From Deroplatys truncata (lineage: Eukaryota; Arthropoda; Insecta; Mantodea; Mantidae): a DNA stretch of 64,000 bases. A program made the position numbers and the translations under genes. Below, in pieces: positions 23,157 through 35,286 of this stretch (its first letter is position 1; each line of letters opens with the position of its first letter). The notes beneath the pieces were generated by a model that was given only the letters and a program-made list of their open reading frames with translations, was not told where the DNA came from and searched no databases. The stretch is taken from the NCBI GenBank assembly GCA_030765065.1, contig CM060987.1, positions 73,356,557 through 73,420,556 on the forward strand. Direction: 5' to 3'.

Positions 23157-24124
23157 TTTTACTTCCTCTACCACTTACCGAGCAGGTAGAGGAAATGTTG
23201 CATGCTAACCAAAAAAGTCGATATATGAATGTTTTGAGGCCCCAGAATCCAAAACATAACGAAGTTTTACAAAAAGGTTTGTCTGTGTGTGTGTGCATGT
23301 GTGTGTGTGTGTGTGAACAGTGTAACTCAAAATCCAAATTTGTATAAGTAGCACATTTACCTTCAAAGATACGACATAAAGAAGATAAAGAAAAACCCCT
23401 CACCCCAAATAGCGTTTACGTGGAAAAAATTTTATTTTTGTTGTTTGACAAACTGGCAGTAACTATTTTTATTAAAATGCTATATATTTAAAATATTTAT
23501 ACAACAAATAGAATGTACATTCTTAATTTCCAGGAAATAGCCTGAGAAAGCCTCTTAATTCTTAAAGGATTTTGCATGACTCTGTATAACTAGTAAACCA
23601 TAGAGATAGACAAAAGTTGCTACACAAGAAATACATATCTCTTTAATATTGTTTCAAAAAGCTTTTTTTAGGCAACAGCCATTTGCGTGATATCCGTTAT
23701 TATTGGTTTATATTTTTCACCACTTCATTTTACTCATTATTCAGTTATTTAAACACGAGTTCATGTAAAGAGTATGAAATTTCAAGGGCAACATAGTGCA
23801 ACCCGCTTTTAAATATTTGACTATGGCTTCCTTATTCACCTTGTATCTGCACGAAGTATGCAATGAAATTAATTCTGCAAGCGTTTATCTCTTCTATTAG
23901 GAAGTATATAGAAGGATAAGCGTATAACGTATTTATTCATTGTTCTCTGATCACATGCCAACCCGGCCTAAGGATATTAGAAGGTAAAATCAGACTGAAA
24001 AATTCAATGTCATATAGGAATTGAATACCCGTGCAGTTGCTCTAAGATTTTGTGGGTATAATTTTAGAAGTTACGTAAAGATAAACGATAGTAGATAAAT
24101 AAAGTAACGTGAGTGTAACACACA
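23157..24124 (-). mobile_element. CTTTCTCT-family element, third in the run, full length
   Basis: It opens with TTTTACTTCCTCTACC, mirrored by GGTAGAGGAAATGTTGCATG. It continues with GTTTTGAGGCCCCAGAATCC and a (GT)n tract at about 23281-23320, and ends AAAGTAACGTGAGTGTAACA. This is a complete family unit joined directly to its neighbours on both sides. Confidence 0.85.
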
Positions 24125-24698
24125 TTTTCATAAAAAAAAATTCACTGTATGTCTGTAAATAACACAAGCGAAAAGTCGGATAAATCCAAGCTAGTTCAAT
24201 ATCTACCAAAGATGCGACACGAAGGTTTTCAAGAAAATCTCCCGTTATCAATTATCATTTATTTGGTAAGTTTTACCTTATTTTGAATTTCCTCAAACAT
24301 GACTCTAACGATTTTGATAAAAATACCATATATTTAAGATAATAACATTACAAATAAAAAGTATATCGTTTATTTTGTGGGAATACCTACTCTGTAAAGT
24401 CTTCTTCATTCGGAAAGAAGTTTGTGTACCTTTTTATAACTGGTAAACTATAATAGATCAAAAGGTTATTACATAATAAATTTATATACCTTTAAGACAT
24501 ATACTTTCTAAAAATAACTCGTCTTCTGTCATCAGCCATTTTTGAGATATTCGTTTCTTTTTTTTTAATTTTCAATTCTATAGCATTGAAACACACTCAC
24601 GCTGTCATCTTTCAGTTACTTCTTGTAACGTTATGGAAAGCGTATGGAATTTCAAGGCCAGCATATATTGACCCGTTTTAAATATTTGACTATTGAAA
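24125..24698 (-). mobile_element. CTTTCTCT-family element, fourth in the run, truncated at both ends
   Basis: Like the second copy, it lacks the terminal hairpin. It contains CACGAAGGTTTTCAAGAAAA, GGGAATACCTACTCTGTAAA and GAATTTCAAGGCCAGCATAT, then stops at an inverted junction with a plus-oriented fragment. Confidence 0.8.
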
Positions 24699-24706
24699 GC
24701 GTGTTG

Positions 24707-24815
24707 GGTATACGCTTTCCATGACATCTCCCTTTATAAGAATTAAAAAAGTATCGAAGATTTGAGACCAATAACTGCGGATGTCTCAAAATTGGTCGAA
24801 CCCACTAAAAAAAAC
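24707..24815 (+). repeat. CTTTCTCT-family fragment in inverted orientation
   Basis: ATACGCTTTCCATGACATCT, then ACCAATAACTGCGGATGTCT, matches the centre of the family in plus orientation. Facing it is GGAAAGCGTAT, from the end of the preceding minus copy. The two form a short inverted junction at about 24640-24720. Confidence 0.6.
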
Positions 24816-24829
24816 AAAAAAACATACTA

Positions 24830-25644
24830 TCTGATGTGTTGCATTCACATTACTTTATATGTTGTTGTTCATTTTTATACAGCGTCTACCAAATTATAAA
24901 GCTTAATTTTCTATATACTTCATGTTAATTGAGATAATCCTATTCAGGAAGGGAAATCTTCGTGTTGCACCTGCATTTTCTCTGCAGTAAAATTTTTGTC
25001 TATTTCTTATGGTTTACATTTACACAAAATTATACAAAACTGCTTTCGAATGAAGAGGACTTCACAAGATTCCCAGAAAATTCAAGGTATACATTTTATT
25101 TGTCATGTAGATATCTTTAATATACGACATTCTAATCAAAATCTTTAATAATTTTTAAAAAATACTTTGTGTGGGGGGATTTCCTTGAAAATCTTTGTTG
25201 GAAGACATTTCACTTAAATACCAATGTTGGCGTTTATCCGAGATTTCGTTTGTGAGTTATGCTGCAACCCCCTGTGGTGTGGGGATAGTATGTCTTCCTC
25301 ATATTCAAGAGGTTCCGAGCTCGAATCTCGATTATGATGAGTTACCTTGATACGGTCTCCCCCCTTATCCTGAGAAGATATATGTCGGGTAAGCTCTAGG
25401 GACGCCGAGCCCATTCGTTCATTTACCGTCTGATATGACCTACCCGGTTAAAGGAGTTAGAGAGTATTTGGTTAAACTAAACAGCCTTTTTTCTTTTCTT
25501 TGTTTGTTTGTTGTTTGTTTGGTGGGGGTGGGGTTAAGGGATCCGTAAGTATATATTTCTAGTGAAATCTCGACATCAAATATTTGGATGCAATGCAATA
25601 TTTCCTTTACCTACTATGTAGGAACGACGTAGAGAAAGTAAAAA
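24830..25644 (+). mobile_element. CTTTCTCT-family element, internally deleted and interrupted by a SINE
   Basis: It starts TCTGATGTGTTGCATTCACA and ends CGTAGAGAAAGTAAAAA. After CTATTCAGGAAGGGAAATCT the sequence jumps over much of the central region, then resumes at TGAAGAGGACTTCACAAGAT. The usual CA-microsatellite position is replaced by a tRNA-derived SINE at 25266-25500. Confidence 0.8.
25266..25500 (+). mobile_element. tRNA-derived SINE (family D) nested in a CTTTCTCT copy
   Basis: The head is tRNA-like, with an A-box-like GTGGTGTGGGGATAGTATG and a B-box-like GGTTCCGAGCTCGAATCTCG. The body, TTATCCTGAGAAGATATATG and TCGGGTAAGCTC, is shared with the SINE at 59571. The flanking sequence on both sides is CTTTCTCT family. 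SINEs are transcribed by RNA polymerase III and mobilised by LINE proteins. Confidence 0.7.
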
Positions 25645-25689
25645 TCGTAACTGAATAAAGCTCCCTTATCGCTACAGAAATCTTGTAAT

Positions 25690-26132
25690 GTAATCCGTCA
25701 AACAGTTGAGCGACGTTGGCGCCACTGTCGCTAAGCGCTGTGTGGTGAGTCACATGTTTTCCCCCGATGAGAAAGAATAAAACGCTTGCAAGAACGAGCA
25801 TGCTGCGGCCCCTTTACAACTCAGTGGTCAATGACGACGGAAAGCTGAATCTGCGGCCTGTTGCGTGCGAGCTCAAACGGTAATGGGCAAGGAAACCGTA
25901 AAAATGACGTCACTTAAGGATTGAATCGATATCATATATACCAAGCTTGTTTCTTTTTCGTTTTGTGTGTACGTGCGAGGTAAAAATAACCAGCAAGGAA
26001 TCTATCAAAGCATCTCATTGTTATTGTGTGATCTTGGAGATGTGTGTATTAGAACTGCTCAATAAGTTGATATATGTTCGTTCTAGGCGTAATGCTCTAT
26101 GGAGAAGTAACTCTTACCCGCTTTTATGACAG
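25690..26132 (+). promoter_or_regulatory. Candidate promoter with CRE and TATA box, and first exon with splice donor
   Basis: A GC-richer patch (GTTGGCGCCACTGTCGC at about 25719) is followed by a perfect cAMP-response palindrome, TGACGTCA, at 25905-25912. A TATATA lies at 25935-25940. About 190 bp further on is a consensus donor, ACAG|GTAAGTG, with GT at 26133-26134. Spacing and order fit a 5' exon. The stretch between contains a 60-codon ORF without recognisable motifs, so the exon could be untranslated. No downstream exon is identified. Confidence 0.3.
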
Positions 26133-26542
26133 GTAAGTGTAAAATTTTATATTTTAACGCTATAGTAGCGAATTGTTTTCCATTAGCATCACAAGATACC
26201 TATACGTTATACATTGTTATTCCTTTCAGTGTGAAATCCTTGCTTGAAAACAAAGAAATCTTCGTTTCAGGCTGGAAATAAAATTGCGTTAATTTATCTT
26301 GTATTCTTTACGAACAAGAACATTCATTACAAACAGCCATACATATAAGCGCAGCTATGAGTGAAGAAACTATTGATTTGTTTATAGATAGTGCAATACA
26401 ATAAGTGCAACGAACTTATCTAAAGTAATACAAAATAGGATGACTATACCCAGAATTTTCTTCAAATTTGGGGAATAAACCCTGATCATTAGAATATATT
26501 ATTGAAATCAAAGAGAAATGGATGCAGCTGGTTTGTATATAT

Positions 26543-26544
26543 AA

Positions 26545-26592
<48 letters not shown>

Positions 26593-26594
26593 TA
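26543..26594. repeat. (AAT)n microsatellite
   Basis: A nearly pure AAT tract of about 50 bp. Confidence 0.95.
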
Positions 26595-26599
26595 ATAAA

Positions 26600-29500
26600 T
26601 GATTCCTCGTATAGTCACTTTTTTAAAATGTTTTAAATAGCTTTAGATTTTTACTCTATTAACGTTTTAAATTCTTAATGTATGTAGATTCGCATACAAA
26701 AAAGTGAGCACAATTAGTATAAGTGAGTGGAAATATTAAGCTTCATTGAGAAAAGGAATAGTTTGTCCATAAAATATATTTTTATAAATTTCTATCTAAC
26801 AACTGATTTCAGATGACTTAAAGCAGATTTTGGTAACAAAAATGTTCGAGGTGCAAAGAAATAAGAAATGAGGTCATTAGAAAAATGGAGACTATGTGTT
26901 CAAAATTTAAATCAAACCAAGGCATTCTACAACAGTTTCCGAGATAAATGTTTATATTTAACTCAACAAGTGCATAATAAAAGTTAAATCATAAAGGAGT
27001 AACGAAATAATCTAAGTGTGCATTATTGAATATTCTGTTCAATCTATTCATATACCAAATTATTTAGGAAAGTATTATATAAAATTTACGTTTACGTTAA
27101 GTTTGCATTTTAACTCTCATTTATTTTAAAAGAAGTAACATTTTCAGGATTTTAATCTATTAAAATTATTTTTTGTAAATATATTCCAACCTATTATTGA
27201 CAGTTGAATAACACCGAACGTAAATACTAAAATGAAATACATTTAAACAGTACTGTATTGCTACATTTTTATTAAAAGTGCGGATAAGGTATATTTCAAG
27301 TATTTAAAACACCATTATCACAAAATGAAGTGTTAGACATCAGTACTCCTGACCGCTCCCAAGATTTCAATAGCAGTCTTGAAGTTATAATAAGGTAAAA
27401 ACATATTTCTATAAAGACAATATTAAATAACATTCGTTTTGGACATGTTTTTACTAAAGTTAGCTTTTCTTCTCACAGACCACACGACATGTTGCAAAAT
27501 GCAGTTAGCTGAACTTTGAATAATTAAATTAAAATAGCAGAACAATTATAAAATGATAATTTGACTCAGAAGTGTAGATACGTGTTAAAACTGCCCACGC
27601 ATGAAAATTTAGGGATAATCCGTGATGTGAGGAAGCTTTTGCAGCGTAAGGTAGTGAATCTGTTCGTGTCACATCGTCCTATGATGCATGTTACTCTTCT
27701 CAAACCTTTATTAAGTGTAAAATACACAACTTCAGTTTACAATTTTAAATTTTTAAACTATGTTCATATTTCTAAAATTCGGTATGAAGTGCCTTATTGA
27801 ATATGCTTTTTTTTGCTAAATTTAAAACTTTATGTATATATATATACAGTAAATCCACTTCAATGATTGTAGTTGCATAAACATGCCTTTAAAATATTAT
27901 ACTGAGCACTGTAGACTTTTATTGTAACCGTTAGTTGGGTGCAATATATAGTACAGGTTTATTCCAAATAATTATGTATAAAGTATTAACCTCCTGCATT
28001 TAATAATTTTAAGGAACTCTATTAAGAAAATACATTTAAGAGAACAAAGTAAAGTATCTCTTCGTTTTCCACTTGCCATGTGTCTTCGTATATATAACTA
28101 GAATACCTGTTCATTGCAGCATGTCCTTCTCACTCTACCAAATTCAGTGATAGTTTCATCAGAGATTTACTGAATTTCTTGAAAAACTAACATTATTTCA
28201 AACAAAATGTATTCATTGCTACAAAGTTAGGAACTAAGTAAATATGTTCAAAAACGGGGTATATATTATCGTGGAATTACGATACGCGATAATAAACAAA
28301 TCATATTAAAAGATCAAAACATATTCCACTCATATCAAATGACGTAATACTACTATAACAAAAAAATTGAACCTTTCATCCTCCATCCTTGCACAGTATT
28401 CCACTAAGACATAGGTAGTGATGTTTGTGGCTTGTGTAGTCTTATACTATCTGAGAAACTAAATATTTATTGAATATTATAATATTGGTATTAAGTGAAA
28501 AGTTTATTTACAGTAAAATGTTTTATATTTTTGCAACTAGGATGTATATTTATGTAACATACACTTTTATAAACAACATATATTTTCCAGTGTTGCAGTT
28601 TCTATTATATTATATGCTCAACCAAAATTTAAATGTATGTAAAGCATTTTTAGTTATTTAAGTTGTAGTATGACACATATTTTTTAATATTGTAACTGCA
28701 CAGAAAATCTTAGAAAATTATACTATTGTCCCTTTTTTAGAGAAGGATTTTTGTTTCAAGCAGCTATGTAAAAAGCCAACTTGGATATTTATTTTACGCG
28801 AATGAATACCAGAAGTATCGCTACGTGAAAGGAAATCTACAAGAGCAGCTTTAACGTCTTTCAAACAGATTTTCAATCCACTAATTTAGTTATCATTATA
28901 CACAACGCCTCTTCTATATTTTTATAATATTAATATGTTTTAAACACACTTTCGAAACCTTACAGTGCTCATTTCGTAATCACAACTCTCAATAAAGTCT
29001 CTTCTTTTCTCTAAATTCTATTTCTCAGCTTATCCTTTTGACAGGTGTTCGTTTGAGATGTGTCTGTTATTTTAACTTCCAAAACTGAATTATATAGAAT
29101 ATTATTACGTGGAGGGTAGACCTAAAATGCCATTTTTGATTACTAAAGCTAGAAGTATAATTTTTGCAGGTATATCGAGTAACTATGTAGTTCTGTTGCA
29201 TATCTGCATCTCCTACAGTTTAGCAGTTACGCCCTTGTTAACTTTTATTTTATTCAATTATTTTCAAATGTTTCAGCTCCTTTAATATTAAAGATATTGT
29301 TTCAAATTTTATTGCGTGTATATCATTGCTAAAGATTTGCACTATTATGGGTTTAAAAATATTGAAGGACAATATTGAAGTATTGAAGGGCATAAAATTG
29401 AAGCTGAATAAATATTTTTTAAAGTTTTTGATAATTAAGGCTTTCACCTATTTTTCAATTTAACGGGGTTTCTCTTTAGTACAAAACCTTATGGTTTTAA

Positions 29501-31450
29501 GAAAACTTGTCAAACAATCATGCTGTAACTTAATATTTGTTAAACTGACACTTTTTGTGACGTAAAATGTATAAAAAACTTTATCCGAGAAAAAGAGCTT
29601 CCAAGTTGAAAATAACTGTAATAAATTGCATTAAAATGGCTAACTAAAGAGTTAGTGACAGAATGACAGAATAGCTGTGAATGATTTCTTTGTATTTCTA
29701 ATATACCAATGAATAGTTAAAACCAAAAATATGACGGTTAATTTTTTACGTTTTACATCATATTTGTATATTTTTAATCTAAAAGAAAATACATGCAGTA
29801 CCATTGTCATGAACTATGTAAAGCTGAATACATTGTTTCAAAAAAAATTTCAGCGTAAATCCTTAATACTCGTAAACTCAAGGAACTATGCGCTAAGAGC
29901 AAGATGTGGGTCAATTCTGTGGAAAATTATATACACAACAAAGTATACGATTTTAGGATTATTTTACGAGGTGCTACAGTATAAAATTCAGATACGTGCC
30001 TATTTCATCTCACACTTATAAAGAGAGATATTCGCTTTGCGAGTTTGCACCATCATTAGTTCTGTACGCAGAATTCAATAAAAGACTAACTTTAAGGTGA
30101 CGGAAAATTGACACGAATGTTTTGTGTGTTACTTTCTTGCAAAGAAAAGTTGTTAAACTTTTAAGTAGCAATGCCCAGTAATAAAAGGGATAGAGTGACT
30201 ATGCCATTAGCTTAAGGTCAGGTTGGCGAAGGAAGTTTCCTATTTTCTCAAAATGTGGGCATTTTTTGCTCCTAAGGAATGCAATGTATAATCGGTATAC
30301 ACATTCTTTATGAGTTATTTATGATAAAAGTGTTAAAAAGTGGAGTTTTATTTGGCGAGGCTCAAAGCCGAGTTAGCATTCCTACGAGCAAAATAAAATC
30401 ACTTTTAGCATGTGTTGTCATATACTATATTTTGGACAGATATGAAGTTGCCATTTGAAATCTGTGAGGAAATAGCAATTCGGACATGCGCAATACTGAG
30501 CTCGAGTTGTTTGGCCTTCGTTGTTGTTGGATCTTCATTGCTCCAGTACTGACAACATGATCACGTATCGGTATGAGTGGCTCGTTTATTATTTTGTAAG
30601 TTTTTTATATTGTAACGCTGAAGAAATATGATGTATGCAATGTCTACTGTTTTCCCGACTTCTTTGATAATTCCAACGTTATCCTCTCCGCTTCTTGCGA
30701 AATGTCTTCTGTTTCTGCGAATCGAAATCCGAATCATTCAAATAATCCGCCATTACATTAATCGATACAAGGCTCCCGCTTAATATACGTATAATTTCTA
30801 TCGCATGAAATAGGGTGGTAACAATAGTGTTATAATGAGTTTCTTCCACGGTGTTTTATAATATTCAGTTTCTAGTATGAGTGGCTCGTATTAAAAGCTT
30901 TACTTTTGATGCCAGCTATCTAAAAAAAATACATTTTTTGCAAATTTTACGAAACTTGTAATAATTATCCATCAGAAGAATAACTACAAAGTTCACTTCA
31001 AAGAAAGTGAAAATCTGTAGAATTGCAAACCTAACAACCGGGAATGGCACGTAAACAGGTAATGAACAGTACAGTTTTATCAGTGGGAGCATGCAATTAT
31101 CAATTCCAGTAGTACTATATACATTCGTCTGAACTTTACAGTGTATACTTTTTTGAATAGTATGACCTAGTAACCCAATCGAGGTACTGTGTGCTATCTT
31201 CGTTTACTGCCTTGGTTATTATTTTGTAAAAATGCAGCTGTTTATAATTTTGCATGTATGGAGGAGAAAAATTGACGTGATATGTTTTTTAAAATATTCG
31301 TTTGTTAACACTGTATGAGAGGAATTTCCAGACTTAATCAGGGTACGAGTTCATTTTTAAATTTTTACAGGCTTGACAGTCAGCATTGGCATAGTGTAAG
31401 CATACTCAAAAGCTCGTTTAAAGCGTTTAAAACAAAATGACATTACATGC
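26600..31450. other. Long AT-rich stretch without recognised genes
   Basis: Only chance ORFs of 60-100 codons, rich in I, K, N, F and Y. The 96-codon ORF at 29731-30021 (+) has no motif I know. Two copies of a TATGAGTGGCTCGT word at about 30571 and 30877 and the hairpin at 30332-30408 are the only internal structure noted. Confidence 0.4.
30332..30408. repeat. Short imperfect hairpin
   Basis: AAAAAGTGGAGTTTTATTTG is mirrored by CAAAATAAAATCACTTTTA across about 30 bases containing GGCTCAAAGCC. It may be a small palindromic element or part of one. Confidence 0.4.
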
Positions 31451-31455
31451 AATAA

Positions 31456-32888
31456 AAACTATGTTGCTACATTCACATCACTTCCTCTACCCTCTGTGTT
31501 TTATTAATGGCATGAAATATTCTTACGAAAGCTTAATTTTCTGTCTATATGTACACTAGCGTGTATAATATGTGGTCCATAACGAAACGGGGCTGTTTTT
31601 ATTGGTACTGAAAAAAATTAGCCACACCCTCTACCAGCGTCACTACCGTTGTTTTTCGAGAATAATTCTAGCCACTTCATTGGCAAAGTACTTTACCTTC
31701 CCCAAAGTGTGGATGAAGGGTAACATTATAACTTAAACCTTATATTTTCATGTTACACTACCGTTTTCTTATTGCCGTTTAGTAGCAGCAATAACTTAAC
31801 CTTCGTCTCCATGTCGGTGATAAAAGCTCTCATATATGTAAATGTCGTACCTGTCCTTCACTTTAACCAGACATGCAAAGAATTCTTCACCCCTTCCTCT
31901 AGAAGCCCGAATTACATTGTTACTGGTTTAGCTTTTTCTTGTGTACCAATCGTGGCGAAACTGTTTCATAGAGGTGTATCCTAACTACCCATCCATTCCA
32001 CTTAGATTATAAGTATCGTTCATTGGTTAGTTTGTATATACTTGAATTGTTTTTCAGGCCAGTCACATACAGAACTAATACCGGCTGGATGGAGTCAAAT
32101 TGTGTTACCTTACGGAGGGAATGTCGATCCAGAGGACAGTGTACTTCATTTTAATTGGGATAAAACTTTACATAAATAGCTATATTGCACATTTCGTTAT
32201 CGATAAAAAGGAATAGTGATATTCAAATATTTAAGAACGGACGCTATACACTGGCCTTAAAATACCATACTCCTTCCAAGTAATCGCGAGAAATAAGTGA
32301 ATATTAACAGGACTTGAAAAGAAAGTTAAAGTACTGAAGAATTTGAACTACTAATAACGGACATCATGGGAATGTCTTATTCCACAAAAACATATTTAAA
32401 CTGTGTTTTTTAAATAGTTCTACATTTTTGTCCAGTACGTTTTCGTGTATCGTCTAACGCTTGGCAGTTGTATAAGATTATACAAAAATCCTTCTGAATG
32501 AAGTGGACTTCACAGGCTATTCCCAGGAAGTTCAAGATGTGTATTTTATGTGCGTAAATATCTTTAATATGTGGTCTTTTTAGAAAATCCAAAAATTTCC
32601 AAAAAATCTTCCATGTAAAGGTTAGTTTGGGGTGGGGAGATTGTCCTGAAAGTCTTCATTTTGCGTCTTTGGAAGGTGCTAAACCTAAATACCAAGTTCG
32701 GTATTTATTCCACTTTTTGTTGTGTTGTACTGTTCACGGATACACACACAAGAGACCTTTCCCTTAAAATGCTTTTTTTTATTCAGGGGGCTTCAAAACA
32801 TGTATTTTCGGTGTAATCTTAGTATAGAATTTTTGGATGGAATGCAATACCTTCTCTAACTACTATGTACGTGGTATATAAAGTAAAA
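31456..32888 (+). mobile_element. CTTTCTCT-family element split by a 586-bp insertion
   Basis: The 5' part is 31456-31554 (TATGTTGCTACATTCACATC, then TCTTACGAAAGCTTAATTTT). The family resumes at 32141 with GTACTTCATTTTAATTGGGA and runs through AACGGACATCATGGGAATG, TAAAGGTTAGTTTGGGGTGG and TTCAAAACATGTATTTTCGG, ending ACGTGGTATATAAAGTAAAA. Other copies read continuously across the break, so the segment between is an insertion. Confidence 0.8.
31555..32140. mobile_element. Unclassified 586-bp insertion flanked by GTAC
   Basis: GTAC occurs at 31551-31554 and again at 32141-32144, flanking a segment absent from other copies of the host repeat. Its ends are ACTAGCG and GGACAGT, with only ACT/AGT mirrored. 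It has no TG/CA LTR ends, no tRNA-like head and no A tail. A 70-codon ORF inside has no recognisable motif. Confidence 0.5.
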
Positions 32889-32889
32889 A

Positions 32890-33488
32890 GTAGATATCCT
32901 AAACATCCTGTTAAAGCAATCAAACTCCAGCACGAAAACATCAAAAAACTAAATAGACAAAGTAACTTATGGAAGAAATAATAACTCCTAAGAGTCAAGA
33001 CAAGGATGGGTGTAGCTTAACATCCACACGTTTTAATATATTATTAAGGATATATAAAGAAGCAGAAATCTGTTTTAAAGTAGATGAATTGCCATTAAAT
33101 GATGTGTATTCTTAAACACGTTGCTTTGTGTTGGTTATCAAGCAGTTATGTATAGAAAGTCACAGAAATAGTAAAACTATGTAATTTGATAGTTTCTGTT
33201 TAAAAGCAAATAAACATTACAATGTGCGATAAGACATAATTATTACGTAATATGTTTTACGTAAGTTATTAGAACTTGAAGATCTTATGTTGTGTTGCTT
33301 TTGTTTTGTTTGGTTACATAATTTTAACTGCCCCACGTATGGTAGCCAATTTGCGATGTACTTGCAAATGTTTGTTTACATCAGTGTTGAAGCCATCTTG
33401 TGACGTCATTCATTTGTTTGGTTTGTAGCTCCATCTGGCGTTAGCAATTTGCGGTTCTTAGTATCAGTTTTTGAAATAATTCATTTCA
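32890..33488. other. No gene recognised
   Basis: AT-rich sequence between a repeat copy and a solo LTR, with no feature I can support. Confidence 0.4.
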
Positions 33489-33920
33489 AATGTCCTCCGG
33501 CTAGCTATTATCTTATCTTGGGTTGAACATGTGTCTCAATACAGGTCGTGAAACGGAAAGGAATCTTTTATCCAAAAATTACACTGATGAAGAAATTTGT
33601 TTTATAATTTTTATTGTCGAACACGTTCACTATCACTTTTACATATTGATCTAGATACTCGCCAAACTGAAACTGTTATAATGCTTCTTACTGATCACTT
33701 TTAATTCACGTATTTCAACTTTGTGTATAATTAACTTTATAATACTTTAGATTTTCGTAACTTGTGAATCTATAGCCGACGTATCTCATACAAATATTTT
33801 GACGAACTGACGAACTTAAGACGACGTGTATTGCACAAAGAATTTTGATGAACTGCCTGAAGACGACGTGTAGTGTACACAGATTTTTGATGAAATGCAC
33901 GCAAGCTACCTCGAACCTAC

Positions 33921-33930
33921 CCTATTTATA
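33921..33930 (-). promoter_or_regulatory. TATA box of LTR copy 1
   Basis: TATAAATAGG on the minus strand, aligned with TATAAATTC in the second LTR copy. Confidence 0.65.
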
Positions 33931-34055
33931 CGCCTGCATCAAGATACGCCTAAAGATTATAACTGAGCTGCAATTGGCTAATAAAACGCGCCAACATTAG
34001 CGTCTATTTTAATATCCAATGAAAACCACGAATACATATTGCTTTTAGGGAAACA

Positions 34056-34068
34056 TTCCAGAAGGTTC
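34056..34068. promoter_or_regulatory. Three-box heat-shock element in LTR copy 1
   Basis: TTC-CA-GAA-GG-TTC has perfect 5-bp spacing of alternating NGAAN boxes, the binding pattern of heat-shock factor. It lies about 125 bp upstream of the TATA box. The 14-mer TTCCAGAAGGTTCT recurs at 38299-38312 in an unrelated solo LTR. The homologous position of LTR copy 2 is degenerate. Confidence 0.55.
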
Positions 34069-34239
34069 TCAACGGAAAAAACGCGAGAACATTACGTAAC
34101 TTCCTTGTTCCCAATAATGATAAACAGCTCACCCCCCTCTCTGCATTATTGCGCTATTATTGACAGTTTCAGTAAAGCCGTATAAACTTATTTCCCAATA
34201 ATAATTACAGTTAATAAACATCTGAAATCAATGTCACAT

Positions 34240-35278
34240 AAAAATGCATATTCATATTACTACCATTATTTACATTTAAGTAATACAAATTACTGCATCA
34301 AATGGCGCTAAAAGGAAAGAGGCAATATTTTGATAAAATCACACATCACGTTAATGAATTTCAGTATTTATAGGGTGGTAGAGCTTATAGATATGATAAA
34401 GACATTGAAAAATAGCTGATAAATTTCTATGATGTGCTATAATCATAAAGTTTACGGATTAAACCTGTAAAGGAAGCACAATAAAATTAAAATGTTATAA
34501 AATACTGGCAATTCTATTGTTTATTACTGCTCTTATTTTTAACAAGATCAGATCTCCGAAATGAAAATTTTAAGACAAGCCGAGGTTGCACTTTAAAGGC
34601 TCACATAAAGAACGTGGATATTTTATTACATTTAGACGTTACTCCAGAAACACATAAAACAAAGGATTGTAGAAATAACTATAAACTCCAATGGAAAATA
34701 TTATGGAAACCAGATTATGAAACCAACTATAAATTAAAGACCGAAAGGCTATCGAGATATTGGAAGAGAGCGTAAGATATAGCTCGATAAATGAAATCGG
34801 AGTAGGTGCCGTATCTAACTCTTGAATGGAGATAAAGATGATGGCATATCCTGATTTTGAAGGCAATAAACAGAGGTCATCATCTTCATTTTAGTAAAAG
34901 TTAAATCAAATTCCTATGTACACGATTTAAATTGAATCCCATTGAATTCTGTTTTCGTTTTTTTAATTTCAATTATAAAACCGAGATTGAGGTTTAAAAA
35001 GGAAAGAATAAAGGTGCTAATAAATTTCATCCGAACAATAAAACAGATTTTGAAGAAGTTTCATAAGTTCACTTTGAGTATGCATAATATACGGAGAAAA
35101 TATTTTATAAAAATGTGGATCTCAAAGCTTTTGAAACTAATTTGAAAAAGTGTAACTTTTATTCTACATAGGCAAAAGTTTAACGTTAAATAAATGCACT
35201 ATGATTAATTGTCATTTCCAAAAGAAAATCTTGCCTCCATTTTAGACTCCAATGTATAACCAACTAAGTGTTCTAATT
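34240..35278. other. No gene recognised
   Basis: AT-rich sequence. Small ORFs at 34639-34866 (-) and 34942-35145 (+) have no recognisable motif. Confidence 0.4.
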
Positions 35279-35286
35279 AAAAGAGA

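Larger units (their letters stand above)
33491..34238 (-). mobile_element. Solo LTR, family 1, copy 1
   Basis: Read on the minus strand it begins TGTGACATTGATTTCAGATG and ends GCTAGCCGGAGGACA, so it has TG...CA ends. A second copy at 61860-62577 lies in the opposite orientation and stops at exactly the same CCGGAGGACA. Promoter parts are in LTR order: an upstream heat-shock-type box, TATAAATAGG, then about 40-bp tandem repeats, then AATAAA. This fits U3-R-U5. Neither side has a retroviral-type internal region, so I call it solo. The flanks (TCAAA and TAAAA) are only an imperfect target duplication. Confidence 0.65.
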
